Assembly: GCA_025201375.1 (NCBI GenBank)
Contig: JAIWZP010000007.1
Location: 620,001 to 684,000, forward strand
DNA length: 64,000 nt
From: Gongronella butleri
Taxonomy: Eukaryota; Mucoromycota; Mucoromycetes; Mucorales; Cunninghamellaceae
Direction of reading: 5' to 3'
Shown: positions 45,991 through 58,239 of the stretch, in pieces
How the letters are laid out: the number at the start of each line of letters is the position of its first letter
Numbering within the stretch: the first letter of the stretch is position 1
Made by a program: the position numbers and the translations under genes
Notes under the pieces: model-generated
The model's database searches: none
What the model was told of the DNA's origin: nothing
Seen by the model: only the letters and a program-made list of their open reading frames with translations

Positions 45991-46860
45991 TAGCATTGAT
46001 CCAATGTGTCTGTTTCGTTGTACAGTAATTTGTTAAATCGGTGAAAAATGATGAAAAACATTAATAAATATGGCAATCATGGTGTTTCGAGAGCCAACTG
46101 ATCAATCTCTCATTTTTAATGCACAATACGCGACTCTGTCATTGAATGCTCAAAACCTCTGTAGTACAACCTGATGTAAATCTACCTTTTGCAGTGGCTG
46201 TCAAAGCATCGAAACTTCAAAAGATATTAATTCAAGATTACCGATAATACAGTGATTCTACATACAGTCAAACTTGGACCAGAGATCCGTTATAGCTGTC
46301 ATGGCCCCTTTGCAAAGTTTGACCCGGGGACGAGTCCTTTGTAATCTCGATGAAATACGAAAAATAGGCATTATACCCTAATTTATGCAAATGTCATAAA
46401 AATCTGCTAATCAAGTGCTAGATAAAAATGGATGTCATAAAGCCATTGTGCCGAGAAATGAATTATTTAAACTCTGAAGTCATTTGGCCAAGCCTACGAG
46501 TGGATGTTTTTGAAAATACAGGGATTTGGGCTTTTTCATGCGTTTTCTGCACGGAAAGCCATCAGAATAACGTGAAACTTGGAAATGCAGCGATAATGAG
46601 CACAATGAAAAAAAGCCTCTCCGACTTTTGTCCGCTCAATCCGCTCAATGCGTAGACATCTTGGTAAGCGATGTCGTTTGGGGGCGAGAAAAGCACAGCT
46701 GGAGTCTGCACGCCAATGCGCACAAACTGGGCGGACGTCCAACCTGTTGGTTAAAGCTCCGCCGCATTTTGTCTCAAAAAGGCCTCCCTGGTTCCCGCCC
46801 TTTTTGCTTTGACATTCTCTTTCCGCTTTTTTTTTCTTTTTTTTTCTTTTTTTCAACACT
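45991..46860. other. Intergenic upstream of CIA30 gene
   Basis: AT-rich, nothing coding supported. The last ~250 bases (46610-46860) are more GC-rich with a TTTTTTCTTTTTTTTTC tract just before the ATG and are the likely promoter. Confidence 0.4.
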
Positions 46861-47752
46861 ATGCTTTCTTACCTGCGACGCACAGCCTCGGTGGCAGCCG
46901 ACTCGACGGCCAAAGGTATCTCTTGAACGCGTGACTCGCGAGAACACAGTCTTACGCACATTTTTTTTCCTTTTTGCGTTGCCAGCGCTGCGAATGGACG
47001 GTTTGCAAGGATGGCGCAAGGAAATGCCCATGTTGTCGCTCACGACCAAGGCAGATCTTGACCAGTGGGCGCTCGGGTGCGACAAGGACATTGGCGGATT
47101 CTCGGAAGCGGCGTTAGAGATGGGCGACGGCGCCTATGGTTCGTTCCATGGCCGTTTGTCGCTGGACCTGCCCGCAAATCCCGATATCAAACAGAGCGGC
47201 TATGCGGCCATTCGTAGCAAGGTACGGGCACGCGCCATTGCACTGACGCTCAAAAAAAAGAAAAAAAAGAGAGAGAGAAAGAAAGCTCAATGGCCTTTTT
47301 TTTTGCACTGTAGGCGCAACCATCATCCATGTTTGGCACACCGTGCTGGGATACGAGTCTTTTCCGATACCTTGCGCTGCGTGTGCGCGGCGACAAGCGC
47401 AAATATTTCGTCAACATTCAGACAGACGGCGTCATTCAGACCGACTTGTACCAACATCGTCTGTTTTTACGCAGCCCTGGCGAGTGGGAAACCATCATGG
47501 TAAGCGAAACGTGCGATCTTATTTTTTTCAGGCTGACACGCGCCCCTTTTGATGTAGATTCCGTTCCGCGACTTTATTCTGACGAACAATGGCGTGATTC
47601 AGGAGCAACAGATCGATATGTACCGCGAAAAGGTCAAAACTGTGGGTTTGTCCATAATGGACAAGACCGAGGGGCCTTTTAGGATAGACATTGAATGGAT
47701 CAAGGCCATGAACACCGAGCTCACCGAGGGTGACATGGACAGGATGTCATAA
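46861..47752 (+). CDS. Complex I intermediate-associated protein 30 (NDUFAF1/CIA30)
   Basis: Four exons: 46861-46915, 46986-47221, 47314-47499 and 47558-47752 (phases 1,0,0), 223 aa. CIA30 is an assembly chaperone of mitochondrial respiratory complex I membrane arm. The N-terminus (MLSYLRRTASVAADSTAK) is basic and Ser/Ala-rich, like a mitochondrial presequence. The CIA30 beta-sandwich follows: WALGCDKDIGGFSEAALEMG, SFHGRLSLDLP, GYAAIRSK, RYLALRVRGDKRKYFVNIQT, IPFRDFILTNNGVIQEQQID, GLSIMDKTEGPFRIDIEWIK. These match the family's order through its closing GPFxLxIxWI strand. AATAAA about 20 bases after the stop. The presence of complex I assembly implies aerobic mitochondria. Family call is strong. 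Confidence 0.9.
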
Positions 47753-48282
47753 AAATTGCAATGATATGACAAAATAAAGTAAAATGATCAAAAGGACCAT
47801 CCGGGGAAAGCAAATCATGCATTTTCAGAGCGCCAAAAGCGCGTCCCAGGAAGAATTGAGCTGGAGACGCGTGCTTTGTTTCAATTGCGGTCCCTGGAGA
47901 CACGCTGCGGGGCTCGGATAACATAAAGTGTCGATCGAAAACCACGTGCAAGCGGCTAATCTTTGGTCACTGCAAACGCCATGTATAAAATAAAATAAAA
48001 ACAGAGCGTTAACGCCCATTGGGTCGCATGAAGCAGGGATGACGCTATTCCACAATATGGATTTCAGCCAAAAGATGGATTTTGGTGAAGCATTTGTGCA
48101 AAATGTTCTTTTTAGCCATGCGTTGGTCGTACTCCAGAGGTGCAAAAGCGAGTCGCAATGATCAGGCACGCCAGTGCGGGGTTTTAAACCCGAACACGAG
48201 GTTGCTTTTTCATTGCGTCGCCTGTCTTTTTTTTGTCTCTTTTGCCTTTTATTTTTCGCGTGTTTATCTCGGATCCCGCACC
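47753..48282. other. Intergenic between CIA30 and TBCA genes
   Basis: 530 bases without a supported gene; AATAAA near 47773 belongs to CIA30. Confidence 0.45.
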
Positions 48283-48811
48283 ATGTCGTTGAAACAACTC
48301 AATATCAAGACCAACGTGGTCAAGCGGTAGGGCAAGATGACGGCGATGATGGTGTTTTTGCTACTTTAAAGGTTGCTGACGCGGAAATTGCTTAGAATTT
48401 ACAAGGAGCATATTGCGTATGGCAAGGAAGCCGAGACACAGCAGAAGCGAATTGACAAGTTGGTGGCCGAGGGTGCCGACGATGCGGATATTCGCAAGCA
48501 GGCAAGGCAGAAAGCGGCACCAAAACATGCACGTGAGACACTGACGGTTTTTTTTTTTTTTCATTGTTTTTTGAGCAGAAAGAGGTGCTGGAAGAGACAT
48601 ATCAGATGATTCCCGATGTGAAGAAGCGACTAGGAGTGGCGTACAAGGAATTGCAGGAGATGACAGTAAGGGGATGAAGCAAGGATGACGCGCTGTGTGT
48701 CTAATTTTTCATGTTTTTATTTTTAATTAGAAGGACGAGGCGTATGCCTCCAGCAGCGAATTGGCGGAAGCGGTGTCGACGCTGCAGGAAATCGACCCAG
48801 ACCAACTCTGA
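48283..48811 (+). CDS. Tubulin-specific chaperone A (cofactor A)
   Basis: Four exons: 48283-48326, 48396-48501, 48579-48665 and 48731-48811, giving 105 aa (human TBCA 108). Cofactor A captures beta-tubulin released by CCT. It is a three-helix bundle: MSLKQLNIKTNVVKR-IYKEHIAYGKEAETQQ in helix 1, then DIRKQ-KEVLEETYQMIPD, VKKRLGVAYKELQEM, and a C-terminal acidic helix. Comparison with the family fixed two splices. Intron 1 ends at CTTAG (48395). Intron 2 uses a GC donor (AAGCAG|GCAAGG) because the only GT donor nearby would shift the frame and insert ten residues. The last intron (GTAAGG..ATTAG) is standard. Confidence 0.92.
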
Positions 48812-49401
48812 TTGAGGTGGAGTCCCATGCAAAAAAAAAAAGTGAAAATAAAAAAGGGACGCTTGTTTCTATTTTGATCTTGCGATTGGTCGATGGCTCG
48901 TTTGGAAGCCATTGATTGATGTGGGCCTTGTCACACCTTGCGTCCAAATCAGGGTATCGGCAGCCCCTGTTTCAATGGCCGCGCGTGCACTCGTCCCAGG
49001 GCAAACCGTGTTTCTATTTTTACTTGTCTTTGTCTTTTTTTTTTTTTCTTCTTTCTCTTTTTTTTTCCTCTTTGTCTTTCAAAAGCCTTTTATTCCTCCC
49101 CCTCCCTCTCTCTCGTTTTTTTTTATCTAGCCTCGGCGCCCGCTTTTCCTCTCTTTTCATTCTCTTTGTCTCACTGTTGACGCCTCGTTTGTCCCTGAAA
49201 CAAAGGTAAAAATGCAAAAACGAGAGCGTGTTCTTCCAAGCTGGGTGGCTGTCACTCCTTGTACACCCCCACGCTTCCGAGCGTCCCGTCGTTTGGTTCC
49301 CCGAGCAAACACAAAAGGGTCGAGTCGAGGCTCACGGTCTCTTTTTCTCGTTTTTTCGTCTTTTTTTTTTTTTTGTTTTTTTGTTTTTCGTCTAGTTTGC
49401 T
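48812..49401. other. Upstream region of the chitin synthase, possible first exon
   Basis: Very T-rich. Around 49259-49317 one frame reads LYTPTLPSVPSFGSPSKHKR, which resembles the TLPxLPSF start of myosin-chitin synthases, and a T-rich tract ending TCTAG (49396) could be its 3' splice site. I could not place a matching donor or a start codon, so this exon is left out of the CDS. Confidence 0.4.
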
Positions 49402-52400
49402 ATGCAAGACGAAACGCGCACGAATCTGGCCAGCTTGCCGCGGGAGAACAGCAACAAGGGCCCGTCGGAGAGCGCTATTCTGCACCTGCTGCACCAGCGG
49501 TACAAGCAGAGGCTGCCTTATACCCAACTCGGCCATTCGACGCTGGTTGTTGTCAATCCGTACCAGCCATTGGATCTGCTCAATGATGCGACACTTAACA
49601 CGTATGCCGACGCATGCTATCGTGATCTGTCCAGCTCAAAGCCTGCGTTGCAGCCGCACGTTTATGACCTCGCCGCCAAGGTGTATTTCCATATGCGTCG
49701 CACCGGTCAGGATCAATCCATTATTCTCAGGTACATGGACTGAGAGAGAGAGAGAGATGCAGAGTAAACGAGATCACGCCCCGTTGTGTCCATGGCAATT
49801 GGCTTCTTTGGAGAAAAAAAAAAAGAGAGCGCTGAACGGGGTGAAAAATATAAAAATATCCTGAAATTACTATTTATGGCTGAGGCTGGTCCCTTGTTCA
49901 CGTTTGAACTCTAACGTTTCTTTTTTTTTTCTGTTTTTTTTTTTTGTTTTGCATTTCCATTCTCGCATTTTATCAGTGGTTTTACGGGCTCAGGCAAAAG
50001 CACGACGCGGACGCACCTGCTGAAGCAATTGTTGCACTTGTCGACGCATACGAAAAAGGAGCGCAAGGTGCAGCAGCAGATTCAAAACGCGTCCATCATT
50101 CTCGAGACTTTTGGTCATGCACGCACCTCACAAAACGCCAATGCGTCGCAATTCGGTCTTTTCCAAGAAATTCAGCTCAATGAGCGTGGGCATCTCGTCG
50201 GTGCGCAAACATTGACATTTGCGCTTGACAAATCGCGCCTGCTTGCGCCCGTGACCAAGCCATCCATGCACGAGCGCACGTTCAATGTGCTTTATGCACT
50301 CCTTGCAGGCACCACCAACGAGGAAAAGACGGCATTGTACCTGAACTTTGATCTCGACCATTTCCGCTATCTGCACCACCAGCGCACCACTTCCGAGGAC
50401 GAAATCATGTTTGGCACGCTCAAGACGGCCCTAAAGACCTGTGGATTCAAGTCTGCCACCGTAAGAACTCTTGGAAAAAAAAAAGAGGGGAATGAAGGGG
50501 AAATTGGGAACGAAAAATTGACACGCGGCTCCCCCTTTTTTTAAAAAATAAAATATAAATTAGGTGACGGCCATGTTCCAGCTGTTGTCTGCGATTCTGC
50601 ACATGGGCAATTTGCAATTTGCCGAGCCCGAGGACGCCATGGTGCAAGATGCATGCTGTGTCAAGAACGTGGACGTGTTGCAAGCGGTTGCTGCGCTTTT
50701 GGGTGTGTCGCCGACCAAGCTGGAGACGGCACTGACATACAAACTGCGTCTGATTCGCAACGAATTGTGCACCATGTTCCTCAATCCGCGTGCGGCCGAG
50801 GAACAGCGCGATGTGTTTGCGTGCGCATTGTACCAATCGCTTTTTACGTGGATTGTGGAGAACATCAACACCAAGCTTTGCCACGGCGACCCTGCCAACT
50901 TTATTGGGTTGCTGGACATGCCTGGTTTCCAGAATTTCAGCAACAACAACAATGCATTTGAGCAATTCGGGTTCAATTTTGCCAATGAGCGTCTCCATCA
51001 ATTCACGATCCAGCAGCAATTCACCGACACCAACGAGCAATTGGCCGACGGGCTTGCTCTGCCCAAGATTGTGACAATGGACAACATTGGATGCCTTGAT
51101 TTGCTCGGTGGTGGTAGCAGCGGCGGCAATTCTTCTTCTGGCGGCGCCGGGCTCATTGGCGCGGTCAACAAGGCCAGTGCCAAGTTCCAGGGCGGTGCAA
51201 CCGACGCGACCGACGCGAATTTGCTTGCAGACATTCAGCGACAATACAATGGGCATCCGTCTTTTGTGTCTGCACAAGCGTTTTCGTTTGGCATCCACCA
51301 CTTTGGCGGCACCGTGCACTACTCGATGGACCACTTTTTGGACAAGAACATGGACAGCATGTCGCCCGACTTTGTCAGCCTGTTGCGCGATCATAGCACG
51401 AACAATTTCGTCACATCGCTGTTCCAGGGCGTCGCAATGGCTACCGAGTCGCATCCCAATGATGACCGCACCATTGTCAAGGCGCAGCTGACCAGCAAGC
51501 CGACGCGCGCACCCTCCATGCGCCGCAAGACCACAAAACGCCTTGCACGCAAAAATACCGTCAAACAACCCGCGATTCCCGAAGAAGACGAATCAATGGC
51601 CGTTGCCTCGGTGACGCCCAGCACGCCTGCCACGGCGGTGGACGCCATTGCGCCTGGCGAGGACACGCTGGGCAAAAAAGAGGCCGTGGACGATGATTTG
51701 CTTTATGAAGATATCAAGGTGGCCACCGTGCTTGACCAATTGTACACGACGTTGAATGATTTGTTCGTGACCATGGCCGGCACGCAGCTGTACAATGTGA
51801 TCCATGTGCGTCCCAACGACGCCCAGGTCCCCGACAAATGGGAAACAAGCCGCGTCATGACACAAATTCGCGCGTTCTTGATGTCCGACTTGACTTTGCG
51901 TCGGTCGCGCGAATATGTCATCAATTACACCTTCACGGAGCTTGCCACCCGCTACGAGCCCTTGCTCACGTCCATGATTGACACATCGCACAAGTCCGAT
52001 CGCGAAATCACAGAGACCTTGTATGCCTTTATGACGTGGAACGAGCAATCTGCTTTTATTGGCCACGAATTGATCTGGCTTGCCTATGAGCCGTGGAAAG
52101 ACCTGGAAGATGGCCTGCGCGCCATGGAAAAAGACGCGCGCACGCGTGCAAAGGACCCCTCGGCTGCCGCTCTTGCCGGTGGCGCGGCCGCTGGTGTCGC
52201 ACTCGCCGATTCCGGTGATTTGCCACCATCCGCGTCGTACCAAGACTTGCACGCCATGCCTCTCGACGACGGCCAGCACCACGACGCGTACCTGCTCGGC
52301 GCGTCGCCAAGTGTCTACGGTGGCAGCTTTGCCGCCAGCGAGGACAATCTTCGTCGCGACGATATGGCCAGTCAATGGGGTGATGAATCCGAATGGGGCA

Positions 52401-55400
52401 TCCACGGCCTTGGCGAAGGGTAAGAACAAAAGAAAAAAATGAATGAGAAAAGGAGAGAAAAAGAAAAAAAGAAACAATTGCCATGAAAATGCCAAAAAAA
52501 AAAGCTCACATCATTGTTCCTTTCCTTTTTTTTTCTTTCCTTGCATGAAAATAGATTCGGCCCCAACATGGACATGCGCAAGATGGTGGAAGATTACCAA
52601 GCGCCACAGATTGAAAACGTCGAAGAGGTGCCAATCACAACGGTGCGTATCTGGTGGGTGCGCTTTGTGTGGTTCATGACGTGGTGGTTGCCGACACCGC
52701 TTCTTGCGTGGCTGGGCAAGATGAAGCGCGAAGATATCCGCATGGCTTGGCGCGAAAAGGTGACGCTTTGCCTGATGATCTTTTTGTTCTCGTGCGTCAC
52801 GCTGTTTTTCATTGTTGGCCTTGGGTATGTCTTGTGCCCGGGCACGAGCACCATGTATTCGCCGGCCAATGTTCAGGCGCACGGCGTGAACAACGACAAT
52901 TATCAGTCCGTGTACGGCATTGTCTATGACGTGACGAATTTCGCCATGTCCGACCACGGTGGCGCCAGCTACCCGGCCAATCAAGAGACCATGGGCGCGA
53001 CAGCCGGCATGGACGTGACCGCGTCGTTCCAATTGCCTCTTACCGTCGCGTGTCAGGGCCTCGTGAATAGTGTGGGCGTTGCTATCACCGTCAACAATAG
53101 CAACCCCGTGCTCCAATTGTCCCACACGTCTGGCCAGCTCGGCGTGCTCACGCCGTTCAAGGACAACAATTGGTACTGGAACACCTTTTTGCCAAACATG
53201 AAGATTTACAAAAAGGGCAACGTCGTCATCAAGCTGTCCAGCATTTGGGGCGATTATTCATCCTGGGGCCGCAAGGCCATGGCCATCAATGGCAAGATTT
53301 ATGATTTGACCGACTATTTCACCACGGCCAGTCGCTACGGCAGCACCAATGCCGAGTACAACTTTTTGTCCTCGACCGTGACGCAGCTGTTCCAAACCTA
53401 CAGTGGCACCGACGCTACCAGCCAATGGAATCAATACTTTAGCAAGCTGTCGCCCGCCGACCAGCAGGCCAACATGAATTGTCTCAACAACGTGTTTTAC
53501 GTCGGCGACATCGATGTGCGCGACGACATCAAGTGCACATTTAGCAATTACCTCTTGCTCGCTTTTGCCTGTCTCATGTGCTTGACCATCCTAGTCAAGT
53601 TCTTGGCGGCGCTTCAATTCGGCGGCGCGCCCACCCCCGAGGAGCACGACAAGTTTGTCATTTGCCAGGTGCCATGCTACACCGAGGACGAAGATTCGCT
53701 GCGAAAGACCATTGACTCGCTCACCGTCCTCAATTATGACGACAGGCGCAAACTGCTCGTCATCATCGCTGACGGCATGATCATGGGCTCAGGCAACGAC
53801 CGCCCCACCCCGCGTATCGTCCTCGACGTCCTCGGCTACGACACGACGCAAGATCCCGACCCACTCATGTTCAAGGCCATTGGCGAGGGTTCCAAGCAGC
53901 TCAACTATGGCAAGATCTACTCTGGTCTCTATGAGTGCGAGGTAGGCCTGAAGAAAAGAAAAAAAATGAAAATGAAATAGAATGAAGAAAAAATCAAAGA
54001 AAAAAAAAAAGGAAAATGATGCTCAACCTGCTCTTTTTTTTCCCCCTCATTTTTTTTCTCAGGGCCACGTCGTGCCTTACTTGGTCATTGTCAAGGTCGG
54101 CAAGGCATCTGAGCGCGCCAAGCCTGGCAATCGTGGCAAGCGTGATTCGCAGATGATTTTGATGAATTTCCTCAACAAGGTGCACTTTGACAGCCCCATG
54201 ACGCCCATGGAGCTGGAGATGTACCACCAGATCAAGAATGTCATTGGCGTGCATCCGTCGTTCTACGAGTACATCCTGATGGTCGATTCCGACACGGAGG
54301 TCGCGCCAAACGCGCTCAATCACATGATCTCGGTTATGCTGCACGACGGCAAGATCATTGGCCTGTGCGGCGAGACCAAGTTGTCCAACGAGGACCGGTC
54401 GTGGACCACCATGATCCAGGTTTACGAATACTACATCTCGCATCACCTGTCCAAGGCGTTTGAATCGCTCTTTGGCTCCGTCACCTGTTTGCCCGGTTGT
54501 TTCTGCATGTATCGCATCCGCACGCCCGTCAAGAACGAACCCCTCATCATCTCGCCAAAGGTCATCAACGACTACAAGGACAATCACGTCGACACCCTCC
54601 ACAAGAAGAATCTGCTGCATCTTGGTGAAGATCGTTACCTGACCACCCTCATGATGAAGCATTTCCCCAATTACAAGATGAAATTCACCCCACACGCCAC
54701 CTGCCAGACCGTCGCGCCCGACAAGTGGAAGATTCTCCTCTCGCAGCGTCGTCGATGGATCAATTCCACCATTCACAACTTGGCCGAAGTCATACTTTTG
54801 CCTGATCTGTGTGGCTTTTGCTGTTTCTCGATGCGCTTTGTGGTGCTGTTGGATCTCATTGGTACGCTGACGTTGCCCGTGACATGTTTGTACCTGATTT
54901 ACCTGATCTACGTCATGGCCTCGGGCAATGGTCCGTTCCCGACAATCGCCATGTGCATGCTCGCCGGCGTGTACGCGCTGCAGGCGATCCTGTTCATCCT
55001 CAAGCGTCAATGGCAGCACATTGGCTGGATGATCTTTTACATTCTGGCCATCCCCGTGTTCTCGTTCTTCCTGCCCGTGTACTCGTTCTGGCACTTTGAC
55101 GATTTCTCGTGGGGTAACACGCGTGTTGTCGTGGGTGACAACAAGCAAAAGAAGATCATTGTCACCGACGACGAGAAGTTCGACGAAAAGATGATCCCTC
55201 TCAAGAAATGGAGCGTGTACGAGCAAGAATTGTGGGAGCTCGGGTCCAAGGACAACCAAAGCTACGCGTCTGGCTACAACAAGCAGCAGAGCGTGTACGG
55301 CGGCATGCCTGGCAGCGGCAATGGTGGCAGTGTCTATGGCGGTGGCAATGGCGGCAGCGTGTACGGCGGCAGCCAAGCCGGTGGCGGTGAATACGACTAT

Positions 55401-55919
55401 TATCGTGACACCAAGGCGCACGAAAAATCGAGCGCGTTCAACTATCGCCCCTCGTATGCCGGCTCTGTCGCGGGTGGCGGCCCAGGCGATGACTTCCAGC
55501 AACAGCAGCAGCATCGCATGTCTGTCCCCATGTCGCAGGTGCTGCCCCCGTCCAATGCGTCATTCTACGCGCCGCCATCCTACAATATCCCATCGACTGG
55601 CTCCGTTCACAGCTTCTCAGGCACCCCGTCCATGATGATGATGGCCCCGCCTTCCATGGACTATGACCAGGAGCGCACAAGCTTGTCCGGCCGCAACACC
55701 CCCCTCTCTCACCCGTCCATGTACGCCATGCCCCCCGGATTCCCCAGCGACGACGACCTCCATGAGGCCATCAAGCAAATCCTCGCCAATGCAGACCTCA
55801 TGACCATCACCAAAAAGCAGGTCCGCTCAAAGCTCGCCACCCAGTTTGGCTTTGACATGGCCCTCAAGAAAGACTTTATCAACTCCAGCATTGAATCCAT
55901 CCTCCAGGGCAGAGAATAG
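49402..55919 (+). CDS. Chitin synthase with myosin-like motor (class V/VII type)
   Basis: Five exons: 49402-49730, 49977-50460, 50564-52419, 52555-53941 and 54063-55919, giving 1,970 aa. It polymerises chitin from UDP-GlcNAc at the plasma membrane; the motor part tethers vesicles to actin. Motor head ~15-770: P-loop at ~111-118 ([11 protein letters not shown]), switch I at ~162-170 (NANASQFG), switch II at ~386-394 ([12 protein letters not shown]), all changed from the classical GESGAGKT, NxNSSRFG and DIxGFE. Membrane helix ~940-965; a cytochrome b5-like segment ~1129 ([13 protein letters not shown]); helix ~1217. Chitin synthase core: [22 protein letters not shown] (~1425), [38 protein letters not shown] (~1581), then several helices. 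Gly/Ser/Tyr repeats (GGSVYGG) precede a DEK_C-type domain (~1914-1970). The true N-terminus may lie in an upstream exon. Confidence 0.93.
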
Positions 55920-56097
55920 ATGTCCCTCGTTTTATTTTTTTTCTCTTCATCAAATTATATATCCTTTTTCTTTTTTTACGCCTTTGTACTACATCAACAA
56001 CATTAAAAGATTATTCATGATTCACTGTTCCTCGTGTCCCTGTGATTACACCGTTTCGGTAGTTTGCACATTAAACTTGACGCTCTTTCTTTGAAAA

Positions 56098-56135
<38 letters not shown>

Positions 56136-56157
56136 AAGATGTGCGCCATTTTTATTA
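55920..56157. other. 3' flank of chitin synthase with A33 tract
   Basis: T-rich and ending in a run of 33 A (56101-56133) before the fold-back element. Contains no gene. Confidence 0.5.
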
Positions 56158-57173
56158 CTGTACAGTGCCCGGACAAAAAAAAGTTTCGCTGTGCATGATT
56201 CTCTGCAGTGCAAGGTATCAATTAATCGCGTTAATCTCTGCTGTATTGATCAATAATGGCTCCGGTGATATGAAATTTTGCAGGAACAATGATTTAAAAG
56301 TAAAAAAACAATTCTAAAATTATGAAATGGCTATGCCAAGCCGGTATTGAAATAGATCAAAAAAGGGATACCTGACGCGTCACGCGACGCGACGCGTGCC
56401 TACGCGTATACAATGGCCTGTGGAGATGAATTGGCGTTATGAACACCATCTCCAATTTTTTTTTGCAACGAGTGCAATGGTGCCTGATTGTATTTTAAGA
56501 ATCAATTCCATGTTACATGCATTGCATCGGTGCTGTGATCGAATAATGTAAAATCATCATGTGACACGCGTCACGCGTCAGACGCGCCAAAAGTCGCGAT
56601 TTCCTTCGTAACATGGTCGTAGTGCTCCTACTGGTCAACCAATCGATAACAGTCTATTCTAGTTCTTTAAATTAAATAAGTACAATGGTTTTAAGCCAAC
56701 TAAGGATTAAAATTAGATAACAGAGATGGCAATTGTTATTCCAGATGCAACTGACGCGTGACGCGTGTCACATGATGATTTTACATTATTCGATCACAGC
56801 ACCGATGCAATGCAAGTAACATGGAATTGATTCTTAAAATACAATCAGGCACCATTGCACTCGTTGCAAAAAAAATTGGAGATGGTGTTCATAACGTCAA
56901 TTCATCTCCACAGGCCATTGTATACGCGTAGGCACGCGTCGCGTCGCGTGACGCGTCAGGTATCCCTTTTTTGATCTATTTCAATACCGGCTTGGCATAG
57001 CCATTTCATAATTTTAGAATTGTTTTTTTACTTTTAAATCATTGTTCCTGCAAAATTTCATATCACCGGAGCCATTATTGATCAATACAGCAGAGATTAA
57101 CGCGATTAATTGATACCTTGCACTGCAGAGAATTATGCACAGCGAAACTTTTTTTTGTCCGGGCACTGTACTG
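56158..57173. mobile_element. Fold-back element E (1,016 bp)
   Basis: TA flanks (56156-56157 and 57174-57175). Arms of ~425 bases (56158-56582 and 56747-57173) are near-perfect inverted copies with a ~165-base loop. Ends read C(T/A)GTACAGTGCCCGGACAAA. The arms share CCTGACGCGTCACGCGACGC, ACAATGGCCTGTGGAGA and TATTGATCAA words with element D at 44955, in the same order, so they are one family. No ORF. Confidence 0.86.
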
Positions 57174-58239
57174 TATACAATCGTATGATACCCCATGCAT
57201 GATACTGTATCATATCAAAACAGAACGCGCATCGCTCGGCTCTCCTGTATTCGGTTGAAAAGAAAAATCAGTCAGCCATTGCCCAAGAAAATGAACAAAA
57301 GCTCAATTTGCTTGAAGATTTTGGGACATCATACTGTTTGATCTACGAAATTCACACAAATAAACTGCTTGATTCATCTATTTTTAATCTCATTGGACAG
57401 ATCTTGACACGTGCTGTTATTTCAATGTCTGGGGCATCGCGCCACACTGCACAAAAACGAGCAAATTTGCCTTTGGAAATCGACAAAAAAGCGTGTTTTT
57501 CAGACTTTGAACATGTCTTGTTGTGCCTCCAGAAAAAATTTTACAGTCTGCTTGCCCGCCGATAAAAATTGCGTTGCGACTCGAACAACAGTCCAGTGCT
57601 CGCGACGGCTCCGCCCGACTTCTTTTCAGCCCGCGAGTTCCAAATGCACCAAATTTATTCCATTTTGCATTTTTCTCGCCGTCTGTTAGTCCAATCCCGT
57701 TCAAAAAAGACTGCATCGCATTCAGCGCGAAATTTGCAACAAAAAAGCTTAAATCCCCAAAGCGCTACGACCACTTTTGAAATATTCAGGGGTCACTCAG
57801 GGGCCACACATTTCAATCTCAGACAATACCAAATTTGGCTAATTTCGAACTCCGAGCGATCAATGCATCCCAAACAGGTAATTCCGACGATTTGCGATTG
57901 GCAGACAAAATGGCACGTCGCTCCAACTTCAAAAAATGCCCAAAGAATGACGCATGAACGCCGATCGACATGAGGAACCTGCCTGCTTTGGTGCGAATTT
58001 TTTTGCAAAAATTTAAGGTTTGGCACTTCCAAATTAAGGTGCGTAAATTGCATGGAATTTTTTTACATTTTTTTTTATTTTTTTATTTTGCACTTTTTTT
58101 TTGCGTGCTGAGTGGCGGTGGGCTGCAGCAGCCTGGTGGAGGAATGACCGATGCAAAATGGTCAAACCCAAGCTAGCGCGCTGCAAGTCATCCCATTATG
58201 ATAGGTGCTTTGCCTCCCTGTTTGTTAGCAAAATGAGTA

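Noticed and set aside
47825..48169. ORF of 114 codons on the minus strand between CIA30 and TBCA
   Set aside because: No recognisable domain, biased to Cys and Ser, no promoter or splice support; likely chance.
50447..51568. Long antisense ORF opposite the chitin synthase motor
   Set aside because: A shadow of the GC-rich third-position coding strand; no domain and no splice sites.
53994..55514. 506-codon antisense ORF opposite the chitin synthase core
   Set aside because: Same reason: mirror of strong codon bias in the true gene.
56101..56133. A33 tract as a retrotransposon poly(A) tail
   Set aside because: No retroelement sequence precedes it and no target duplication flanks it; it directly abuts the chitin synthase 3' region and fold-back element E.
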